From: Kordia jejudonensis
GTDB lineage: Bacteria; Bacteroidota; Bacteroidia; Flavobacteriales; Flavobacteriaceae
DNA: 64,000 bases
Direction of reading: 5' to 3'
Assembly: GCF_001005315.1 (NCBI RefSeq)
Contig: NZ_LBMG01000001.1
Coordinates: forward strand, 1-64,000
Below are positions 57,665 through 64,000 of the stretch, piece after piece. Made by a program: the position numbers and the translations under genes. Under the pieces are notes generated by a model. It worked only from the letters and a program-made list of their open reading frames with translations. It had not been told where the DNA came from and ran no database searches. Each line of letters starts with the position of its first letter. The stretch's first letter is position 1.

Positions 57665-58372
57665 ATGAAAAAATTTACGTGTGCTTTAGTATTCTTTCTT
57701 TTTTGTGTGACTTTGGGAAATGCCCAAACTTGGCAACAATTGCGCGGTGGCGGACAAGGAACTGCAATTTGCAATGACAACGGAACCGTTTGGGTTATTG
57801 GCGTGCGCAATAGTGTGTTTTCATATAATGGTCGAAAATGGCAAGAATATCCTGGTCGTGGAAAAGCGATTGATATTACCGTACATAATGGCACACCGTA
57901 TATTATAGGATTGAATAATGGTATTTGGAAAGGAACTGGTTCTGGTTGGGTTCCGATGCCTGGAAATGGACTTGGAAAACGAATTTATAGTGATAATGGG
58001 CAATTGTGGCTTATTGGCGTAAATAATAATGTGTTTTCATTTGATGGTCGCAATTGGAATTTGTATCCTGGTTATGGCAAAGCGATTGATATTGCTGCAC
58101 ATCGAGGGATTCCTTATATTGTTGCAGAAGATGGAAGTATTTGGCGCGGAAATGGAATGGGCTGGATAGAACTTCGTGGTGGAGGAATTGGACAAAATAT
58201 AACTTGCGATCAAGATGGAACCGTTTGGGTTATTGGAATTAATAACGGAATTTTTCGTTACAGATTTAATCGTTGGGTAGCGTATGGTCGTGGTGGAAAA
58301 GGAATAGATATTTCCGTGTTTCGTGGCATTCCTTATATTATTGGATTGAATAATGGAATTTGGAAAGGATAG
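57665..58372 (+). CDS. Secreted tectonin-type six-bladed beta-propeller
   Basis: The signal peptide is MKKFTCALVFFLFCVTLGNAQ. The rest is six repeats of about 37 residues, each opening with a Trp followed by a Pro/Gly-rich turn: W-QQLRGGGQG (about 23), W-QEYPGRGK (about 59), W-VPMPGNGL (about 97), W-NLYPGYGK (about 132), W-IELRGGGI (about 168), and W-VAYGRGGK (about 204). Each continues with a V-W-V-I-G or P-Y-I-I-G strand and ends GIW/VF. This matches the tectonin repeat of tachylectin-1, fish-egg lectin and TECPR proteins, which form a closed propeller and bind glycans or lipopolysaccharide. There is no T9SS domain or lipobox. The ligand is unknown. Confidence 0.82.
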   Translation: MKKFTCALVFFLFCVTLGNAQTWQQLRGGGQGTAICNDNGTVWVIGVRNSVFSYNGRKWQEYPGRGKAIDITVHNGTPYIIGLNNGIWKGTGSGWVPMPGNGLGKRIYSDNGQLWLIGVNNNVFSFDGRNWNLYPGYGKAIDIAAHRGIPYIVAEDGSIWRGNGMGWIELRGGGIGQNITCDQDGTVWVIGINNGIFRYRFNRWVAYGRGGKGIDISVFRGIPYIIGLNNGIWKG

Positions 58373-58829
58373 CAATGTAAAAATCAACACTTGTCGCTTC
58401 AAGCACTGTCGATAATTGTAGAAAATTTCTTATCTTAACTTAAATTCGATATAAATGTTATTTAAATAAAATATAGTAAACTCTTTCCATATGAAATTTA
58501 AAATACTGAAAATCATATTTTATTTTCATTTTCTTTGCTTACCCAAAGAAAAGAAACAAAAGAAAGGGAACTTTTCCAGAGGTATTTTTAGTTTTCCTTT
58601 TTGGGAAAAACTAAAACCGCATGAATTTTTCTAAATTTTTTCCAAGGATTCAAAAATTCTTAACGAAAAATCCATGCTATACTGCGGAAAAGAACAAACG
58701 TACTATTGATTTTTAAATTGAACTAACGTTACTTTATTGAATCTCGACTGCGCTCGATTTGACATGTTTAGCTAATAAGCTATTCTATATTTTATAGTTA
58801 AAGTTCTCTCGAACTTCTATTTTTTTACA
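58373..58829. other. Intergenic region with dispersed repeat fragments
   Basis: No ORF of note. It contains a CTTACCCAAAGAAAAGAAAC-type stretch (about 58537-58572) with a nearby hairpin TAGTTTTCC ... GGGAAAAACTA (about 58590-58615), and a copy of the TCTCGACTGCGCTCGA element followed by TTTGACA (58742-58764). It looks like a graveyard of small repeats. Confidence 0.55.
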
Positions 58830-59267
58830 TTATGTCCACGCATTGACAATGCCGCCCATAATGGCAAAAGTAACTATCCAATAGCCAACATTGATCAACA
58901 TGTATTTGAATGATTTTTGCTCAAATAAAGCATTGGTTACCAAAGCTGGCATTACAATGAAAAGTGATACTATGATTCCGTGAACAACTCCGTGACCAAA
59001 TGTGAGGAATTTTTCTTGTCCATGCGGATCATTTGGTTCGCCACCTGTAACAACAGATGTCATGTAAATAAAAACTACTGCTACGAAAGCAAGTAGTACG
59101 CTTAGTCCAAATCGTACTGGCATGCCTTTTTGTGCTTGCGCTTCGGTAATTCCTGTTTCTTTCATCCAAGCTTTTCCAAATAGCGGTCCGTACCACAGAA
59201 ATCCTACTACGAGTGTTGACAAAGCAGCTGCGATAAGCGCTAGCCAATTAATTTCAATGTTTTCCAT
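58830..59267 (-). CDS. DUF1761-family membrane protein
   Basis: A small integral membrane protein of 145 residues from the chosen start MENIEINWLALIAAAL. It has four hydrophobic segments. The N-terminal segment LSTLVVGFLWYGPLFGKAWMKETG is the hallmark of DUF1761. An ORF of 34 more codons upstream runs into a repeat element and is not credible. The function of the family is not known. It is monocistronic. Confidence 0.8.
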   Translation of the reverse strand: MENIEINWLALIAAALSTLVVGFLWYGPLFGKAWMKETGITEAQAQKGMPVRFGLSVLLAFVAVVFIYMTSVVTGGEPNDPHGQEKFLTFGHGVVHGIIVSLFIVMPALVTNALFEQKSFKYMLINVGYWIVTFAIMGGIVNAWT

Positions 59268-59278
59268 AATTTTGATGT

Positions 59279-59442
59279 TATACCAAATCAACTTTAAAAT
59301 GCAACATATAAGCTCGTTCATTTGGCGTCCTAGTTCCTTGCAAAAACTTTCCGTAGCGATGCTATGCAAAGTGTTTACAGCGTTCTATGTCACCAAAGCA
59401 ACTTCGCTTTTAAAGTCGCATTTTAGAGTAGATTTGGTGTTA
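59279..59442. mobile_element. 164-bp MITE-like element
   Basis: The ends are inverted repeats of about 24 bases: ACCAAATCAACTTTAAAATG on the left (within 59279-59302) and its imperfect complement GCATTTTAGAGTAGATTTGG on the right (59418-59442). The 115 bases between are non-coding. The element abuts the start of the DUF1761 gene. A 12-base piece of its end (GTTATACCAAAT) also occurs at 50178-50189. It is likely a non-autonomous miniature element, but no transposase or second full copy is in the window. Confidence 0.6.
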
Positions 59443-59771
59443 GTTTATAAAAGTTAGCATTTTAAATGTACTCTTTTTTGACTAACAATCAAATAGTTAC
59501 CTATTTTTTTTGAAGATATAGGGTTCGTGTTTCACCATTGTCAGACAAAAGATTATAGACCGCTGCGCTGTTAGATCATAGACTCATTTCGCAACTGATT
59601 GAAAAACAAAGCTTGTAATTATATGTACTTTACACTTACCAATAATACTTTCATTTCTAATGAAGATTGATTAAAAGCATGCTTGTTCATCAATGCTTTT
59701 CTAGAAAATCATTGACAGTAAGGTTTTGAGAAGAAAATGTCAAAAATTTTATCGGACACTAATTTTATTAC
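59443..59771. other. Intergenic region after the MITE-like element
   Basis: No ORF. A terminator-like hairpin AAAAGCAT ... ATGCTTTT (59673-59700, 12-base loop) lies beyond the stop of the leftward lipoprotein gene. A degenerate repeat-like segment ATAGACCGCTGCGCTGTTAG is near 59557. Confidence 0.45.
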
Positions 59772-60584
59772 TTAGAAGATATTATTTCTCTCAAGAAGGT
59801 TTACAAAATGTTCAATTTCATTAATATTTGGCAAATCTGATCTGTATTTATCTAAGATAAAATCATGTAAGTCCTTATTATTAAATTTTATCAATTCCTC
59901 CAAAAGTTTATAGTATATTGATGAATTTCTACCTTTAAATTTTGTTGTTTTTAATTCATTTATGATGAACGATTGCAATTCATCACTATATGCTGACCTG
60001 TGCCAATTACACAAGTAAAATATTGCATCAATGTATTCTTTTTTAAATCCTAATGTATAAATTGTTTCGTTTAAATCGTCATCATATATTCTATTTTCCA
60101 AAGCTCTACTCAACAATGACTTACTTGGGTTTTCTGATGTTATTATTATTTTATCTAGCTCATAAAGGACTTCATCTTTTGCCTTTTTCATGTTCACTAA
60201 ATTCCAGTATCTATGATAAAATTCGCTCGACAATTTATCTTTATTAAGTAGACAACCGGAAAATGTTTCAACAATTCTACCGTCTTTAATTAGCGTTTTA
60301 AAGATTTTAGGTAAGTCTTCGTATTCCTGTTCAATCAATGCCCAACTTGCATAACAGACAACTACAGGATTTTTATGTTCTAGTAATTCTAATAACTGAT
60401 TGGTATTTGCACTTTTACTTAATTCTTTAAATTTTACATAATTTTGTCCTTTCCAACCTCCAATTCCGACATGTTCATATTCAACAATATTTTTATCTGA
60501 AATTTCAGAGACTAGCTTATCTACATTTTGACTACAAGATGTTATTGAAGTTAAAATAAAAATTGCAAATAGTATTTTTCTCAT
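59772..60584 (-). CDS. Lipoprotein of unknown function, helical-repeat-like
   Basis: The signal peptide MRKILFAIFILTSITSCSQN has a lipobox (SITSC) with Cys at residue 17, so the product should be a lipid-anchored envelope protein. The mature 250 residues are helical, with repeated NPVVVCYASWALIEQEYEDLP and IINELKTTKFKGRNSS-type segments that recall HEAT-like repeats. No enzyme motif is seen. The base composition is even more A+T-rich than the neighbours. There is no operon partner. Confidence 0.65.
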   Translation of the reverse strand: MRKILFAIFILTSITSCSQNVDKLVSEISDKNIVEYEHVGIGGWKGQNYVKFKELSKSANTNQLLELLEHKNPVVVCYASWALIEQEYEDLPKIFKTLIKDGRIVETFSGCLLNKDKLSSEFYHRYWNLVNMKKAKDEVLYELDKIIITSENPSKSLLSRALENRIYDDDLNETIYTLGFKKEYIDAIFYLCNWHRSAYSDELQSFIINELKTTKFKGRNSSIYYKLLEELIKFNNKDLHDFILDKYRSDLPNINEIEHFVNLLERNNIF

Positions 60585-60686
60585 AATTACATGTAATAGT
60601 AGCTTTAATAGGAATTCCTGGTATTTATATTATAGTAAAACCTATTTTTTCTTGTAAAAGTATAATTATCGATCAAAATCAAATAG

Positions 60687-61163
60687 TTACTCCAAATTTT
60701 CAGGCTTCTTTCCGAATTTTCGTGTATCTTCTTTTGTCAATATTTTGAAGGTTTTTGCACGAGGTACATTGCGTAAAGCATCATTGAATCCTTCTGGTAA
60801 ACCGATGAGTTGGCGTGTTTTTAAATCGATCCAAGCGCCCATCATTTCACAACTGGCGAAGTTTTTTCCGTTTGTATCATAGAAGTTATGGAGAAATTCG
60901 AAGAACATTCCGTCTTCACTTAAACCTGCAATTTCCAAGGATACTTTTACAGGTTTCCCTGGAAATGCTTCTTTGAAGTAATACATGTGTTCGTAAAATA
61001 CAACAGGACCAATGTTGTTTTTGGCTAATTCTTTTTGTGTGAAACCGTTTTCAATGAGAAATCCCATACGTGTATGACTCATGAAATTTATGTAGGCAGC
61101 GTTCGCTAAATGTCGATTTGCATCTAAATCACTCCAACGGATGTCAAATTCTTTAAAATACAT
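60687..61163 (-). CDS. Acyl-CoA thioesterase (hotdog fold)
   Basis: A 4HBT-type thioesterase. The start MYFKEFDIRWSDLDANRHLANAAYINFMSHTR shows the conserved Asp of RWSDLDANRHLAN (about residues 9-21) and the following Asn/His. The later DTNGKNFASCEMMGAWIDLKTRQLIGLP is typical. The ORF extends 16 codons upstream, but the chosen Met fits the hotdog start. The length is 158. The substrate is unknown. It is divergent from the hydrolase gene with only about 31 bases between starts. Confidence 0.85.
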   Translation of the reverse strand: MYFKEFDIRWSDLDANRHLANAAYINFMSHTRMGFLIENGFTQKELAKNNIGPVVFYEHMYYFKEAFPGKPVKVSLEIAGLSEDGMFFEFLHNFYDTNGKNFASCEMMGAWIDLKTRQLIGLPEGFNDALRNVPRAKTFKILTKEDTRKFGKKPENLE

Positions 61164-61194
61164 TGTATATTTATTTTTTTTTATCAAAAATAGC

Positions 61195-62157
61195 ATGCCA
61201 ATATTAAACACGTATTACGATCCGCCACTTATTTTTAAAAATGGTCATATTTCCACAGTATATTCTGGTTTGTTTAGAACTGGTGCAAAGATTGAACAGA
61301 AAAGAGAGCGACTTACCTTGAGTGATAGTGATTTTGTGGATTTGGATTGGAGTTTCGCAAAGAAAAAAACTAATAAGTTGATTATTCTACTTCACGGTTT
61401 GGAAGGAAATGCACAACGCGCCTATATTACCCGATCTGCCAAGTTGTTTAATGACAATAGTTATGACGCATTGGCGATGAATTTTAGAAGTTGTAGTGGC
61501 GAACCCAATCGTTTGTATCGTTCTTACAATGCTGGTGCCACAGAAGATTTGCGTGAAGTTGTTTTGCATGTGTTGAACAATCATACTCAGTACAATCATA
61601 TTGTGATTAAAGGATTTAGCTTGGGCGGAAATATGTTGTTGAAGTATTTAGGTGAACCTATTCGCGTTCCGAAAGAAGTGAAAGCCGGAATCGCCATTTC
61701 TGTTCCCTGTTCTTTACACGGTTCATTGCAACAGATGGACAGACTTGAAAATCGTTTGTATACCAATCGTTTTATTAAACATTTGCAAGGAAAGTTACTA
61801 GAAAAACAACGCGCATTTCCATCGTTATTGAAGTTAGAAGCTATTAAAAAAGCGGATACTTTGTTAAAGATTGACGATTTGTATTCGTCCAAAGCACATG
61901 GTTATAAAGATGCTATTGATTATTATACCAAATGTTCTTCGTTGCAGTTTTTGCCTTATATTAAAACACCAACATTGATCATTAACGCTTTGAATGATTC
62001 TTTTTTGTCACAAGATTGTTATCCGATTAAAGAAGCTGAAGCCAATAATGATTTGTATTTAGAAATGCCAAAGTACGGCGGGCATGTTGGTTTTTTTGAA
62101 TTTGGTCAAATTTATCACACGGAAGCACAAGCGTTGAGTTTTGCTACTTCGGTTTAA
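61195..62157 (+). CDS. YheT-family alpha/beta hydrolase
   Basis: An esterase-like enzyme of 320 residues from the start MPILNTYYDPPL. It shows the oxyanion HGLEGNAQRAY (about 69-79), the nucleophile elbow KGFSLGGNMLLKYLG (about 141-155, Ser), the Asp in NALNDSFLSQ (about 264), and the His in KYGGHVGFFEFG (about 292). The N-terminal PPLIFKNGHISTVYSGLFR is characteristic of YheT. The in-frame Met 18 codons upstream overlaps the divergent thioesterase start and is disfavoured. The end overlaps the convergent PrsW gene by 14 bases. Confidence 0.9.
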   Translation: MPILNTYYDPPLIFKNGHISTVYSGLFRTGAKIEQKRERLTLSDSDFVDLDWSFAKKKTNKLIILLHGLEGNAQRAYITRSAKLFNDNSYDALAMNFRSCSGEPNRLYRSYNAGATEDLREVVLHVLNNHTQYNHIVIKGFSLGGNMLLKYLGEPIRVPKEVKAGIAISVPCSLHGSLQQMDRLENRLYTNRFIKHLQGKLLEKQRAFPSLLKLEAIKKADTLLKIDDLYSSKAHGYKDAIDYYTKCSSLQFLPYIKTPTLIINALNDSFLSQDCYPIKEAEANNDLYLEMPKYGGHVGFFEFGQIYHTEAQALSFATSV

Positions 62158-62821
62158 AGTGTGAGTTTTGTTGATGAATCCGAATGGCTTTTTGTGATAA
62201 TAATATTCCAACAGCTAACGATAGAAACGCTCCAATAGAGATTCCTGGAATGTAATTGATGAATAAGAAGAAATCGTATATTCCGTGAAAACAGGTTGCT
62301 AACGCCAATCCGAGTAAGTTGTATTTTACTCTGTTTCTGGAAAATTTAGCTTTTCCCATGTAATATCCCATGATGATTCCGAAGGTTGCATGTGCTGGAA
62401 CTGCTGTAAATGCTCGGTACAAGGCAACTTCAATGCCACCTTGAAATGCGTATGCTAAGTTTTCGGTCACGGCAAATCCCATAGAAACCATAACGGCGTA
62501 CATAATGCCATCGTAGGGTTCGTCAAATTCTTTATGTCGCTGCGCAAAATAGCGTACAAATATGTATTTGCTGAATTCTTCAACTAAGGCAACAACGATA
62601 AATGCTTTGCAAAATTGAACCCAAATAATTTGATCGTCTATTCCTGGATAATACTGAGAGACAAATAAATGTGAGACAGAAGCTAGTAAGATACTACCAA
62701 TTGCACCTAATAAAAAGCAGATAAATAACAAGTGCTTCGGTTCCTTATCATATTTATCGCTGTAATAAATATAAATTATAATCAAGAGCGCTGGTGCAAT
62801 GGATAATAATATTAAAGGCAT
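62144..62821 (-). CDS. PrsW-family membrane protease
   Basis: A predicted intramembrane protease of 225 residues with about seven hydrophobic segments. It shows the family motif EEFSKYIFVRYF (about residues 81-92, EExxK) and a later FHGIYDFF (about 183-190, HxxxD), the expected catalytic residues. A related protein in Bacillus activates anti-sigma factor cleavage; here the target is unknown. A -7-like box (CAAAAATA on the plus strand, 62835-62842) lies 14 bases before the start. The 3' end overlaps the YheT gene. Confidence 0.85.
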   Translation of the reverse strand: MPLILLSIAPALLIIIYIYYSDKYDKEPKHLLFICFLLGAIGSILLASVSHLFVSQYYPGIDDQIIWVQFCKAFIVVALVEEFSKYIFVRYFAQRHKEFDEPYDGIMYAVMVSMGFAVTENLAYAFQGGIEVALYRAFTAVPAHATFGIIMGYYMGKAKFSRNRVKYNLLGLALATCFHGIYDFFLFINYIPGISIGAFLSLAVGILLSQKAIRIHQQNSHFKPK

Positions 62822-62972
62822 TCGGTAGTTTTGTCAAAAATAAAAAAACGAAAGATATAATGAAGGATTTAGCGGTGTTTATCGTTAGATTTTTTTGTAA
62901 AAATTTCGGCGAAAGTCAAAAAATAATTTTACAAAATGTCCTGAAAACATACAGAATAGCTTTTGATAAATC

Positions 62973-63002
62973 TTAGCAATGTCGGTAATTTTACTATTTT
63001 TG
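62973..63002 (+). promoter_or_regulatory. Promoter of the yicC-gmk transcript
   Basis: TTA (62973-62975), 19 bases, then TATTTTTG (62995-63002): the full -7 consensus with one mismatch in -33. The box ends only four bases before the ATG at 63007, so the mRNA would be nearly leaderless if this promoter is used. Confidence 0.5.
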
Positions 63003-63006
63003 CCGT

Positions 63007-63867
63007 ATGATAAAGTCTATGACCGGTTTCGGAAAGTCTGTAGAACAACTTCCGTCAAAAAAAATTACCATTGAATTAAAGTCGCTGAATAGTAAGAGTT
63101 TGGATTTGAATGCTCGAATTCCTTCTTATTATAGAGAAAAAGAACTGTCGATGCGAAAGTTAATTGCTTCTTCTTTGTTGAGAGGAAAGATTGATTTTTC
63201 ATTGTATGTAGAAGTGACTGCAGAAGAAACGTCTACCGTAGTTAACAAAGCGGTTGTTACCGAATATATGAACCAAATGCGCCAAATAGAGCCAAGCGCT
63301 TCAGCAGTGGAGCTGTTACAAATGGCGGTTCGTATGCCTGATGCACTCAAAACCGAACGTGAAGAAATTGACGAACGCGAATATGAAGTTATTTTGAAAG
63401 CATTGCAACATGCAATTCAAGAACTAAACAATTATAGAACTGCGGAAGGAAAAGTACTCGAAGAAGATTTTTTGCTACGTGTGCGAAATATTTCAGGCTT
63501 GTTGAATGATGTTATTGAAATTGATGATGAACGAATGGCTTCTGTAAAACAGCGTCTTCGTAAAGCATTGGATGATTTGAAAGAACAGGTTGATGAAAAT
63601 CGTTTTGAGCAGGAATTGATTTATTATTTAGAGAAGTTTGACATTACGGAAGAAAAAGTTCGTTTGGCAAATCACTTGGATTATTTTTCAAAGTCATTAC
63701 ATTCAAAAGATTCTAACGGAAAAAAATTAGGTTTCATTACACAAGAAATTGGTCGTGAAATTAATACTATTGGTTCAAAATCTAATTATGCGCCAATGCA
63801 ACAATTGGTTGTTCAAATGAAGGACGAATTGGAAAAAATTAAAGAACAATTGTTAAACGTTCTGTAA
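63007..63867 (+). CDS. YicC/YloC-family endoribonuclease
   Basis: A small RNA-decay endoribonuclease; E. coli YicC (RnYJ) acts in sRNA turnover. The N-terminus [12 protein letters not shown] (about residues 1-12) is the family signature. The C-terminal half has [38 protein letters not shown] and [17 protein letters not shown] (about 238-254). The 286 residues are standard. It overlaps the gmk start by one base (TAATG), and the yicC-gmk pairing is a widespread conserved neighbourhood. Confidence 0.93.
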   Translation: MIKSMTGFGKSVEQLPSKKITIELKSLNSKSLDLNARIPSYYREKELSMRKLIASSLLRGKIDFSLYVEVTAEETSTVVNKAVVTEYMNQMRQIEPSASAVELLQMAVRMPDALKTEREEIDEREYEVILKALQHAIQELNNYRTAEGKVLEEDFLLRVRNISGLLNDVIEIDDERMASVKQRLRKALDDLKEQVDENRFEQELIYYLEKFDITEEKVRLANHLDYFSKSLHSKDSNGKKLGFITQEIGREINTIGSKSNYAPMQQLVVQMKDELEKIKEQLLNVL

Positions 63868-64000
63868 TGAAAAGAGGGAAATTAATCGTATTTGCGGCGC
63901 CATCTGGTGCTGGAAAAACCACCATTGTACATCATTTATTAGGAATTCCTGAGCTCAATTTAGAATTTTCAATTTCGGCAGCTTCCCGCGAAAAACGTGG
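63867..64000 (+). CDS. gmk: Guanylate kinase (partial, cut by window end)
   Basis: Phosphorylates GMP to GDP. The first 44 codons are present: [20 protein letters not shown] has the P-loop APSGAGKTT, followed by [16 protein letters not shown] and AASREKRG, which begins the GMP-binding TR/SREKR region. It starts within the yicC stop codon. The gene continues past the window. Confidence 0.95.
   Translation, partial: MKRGKLIVFAAPSGAGKTTIVHHLLGIPELNLEFSISAASREKR

Noticed and set aside
62794-62976. A 60-residue plus-strand ORF before yicC
   Set aside because: It overlaps the start of the PrsW gene, ends just before the yicC promoter, and has no family features.

Overview
The window is A+T-rich chromosomal DNA from a member of the Bacteroidota, almost certainly a marine-type Flavobacteriaceae. 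The support is: type IX secretion (T9SS) cargo and a PorZ-like protein, Bacteroidetes promoters of the form TTG-N19-TAnnTTTG, a DksA-like protein with a degenerate zinc finger, class II KARI, a patatin-Omp85 fusion, and the absence of Shine-Dalgarno sequences in front of genes. Kordia is a plausible genus, but that is a guess from general resemblance. No rRNA, tRNA, CRISPR array, prophage or intact insertion sequence was seen.

Layout. 0-4 kb: aromatic amino acid catabolism (tryptophan 2,3-dioxygenase, HPPD, homogentisate dioxygenase). 4-10 kb: patatin-type outer membrane phospholipase behind uvrC, a Fic AMPylase, and 5-formyl-THF cyclo-ligase. 10-16 kb: ileS, dksA-like, a small secreted protein, lspA. 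16-26 kb: cell surface block with a 1640-residue T9SS cargo protein, a TonB-dependent receptor overlapping recO, and porZ. 26-35 kb: gdhA, an outer membrane protein, a cystathionine synthase/lyase, an M1 peptidase, a 226-bp tandem REP-like array, and an unusual PLP enzyme. 35-39.5 kb: Na+/H+ antiporter with a ParB-like/HAD gene pair, then arsC-like, EamA and GNAT genes. 39.6-50.4 kb: a complete isoleucine/valine operon, ilvE-ilvD-ilvB-ilvN-ilvC-ilvA plus gapN, all leftward. 50.4-57.3 kb: an HNH endonuclease and gltBD. 57.6-64 kb: a tectonin-like secreted propeller, DUF1761 protein, lipoprotein, thioesterase, YheT hydrolase, PrsW protease, YicC, and the start of gmk.

The most interesting region is the 1-kb leader upstream of ilvE (49471-50463). 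Read on the minus strand it holds two Ile/Val-rich leader peptides, MNKQIINIISINVIVIRSQR and MNKTIISIIVIIIINST, each followed by an intrinsic terminator. A third, related MNK-ORF lies further upstream. In the second unit the bases starting at the leader stop codon can pair with the 5' arm of the terminator, as in classical ribosome-mediated attenuation. A 74-bp (GTTGTTT)n heptamer tract sits between the two units. I read this as a tandem transcription attenuator for the ilv operon.

Nitrogen metabolism is a theme: gdhA, gltBD and the full ilv pathway (with gapN as a possible NADPH source for KARI) lie together. Intergenic spaces carry several dispersed small repeat families: TCGACTGCGCTCGA elements, ATTCC/GGAAT hairpins, 226-bp REP-like units, and a 164-bp MITE-like element.
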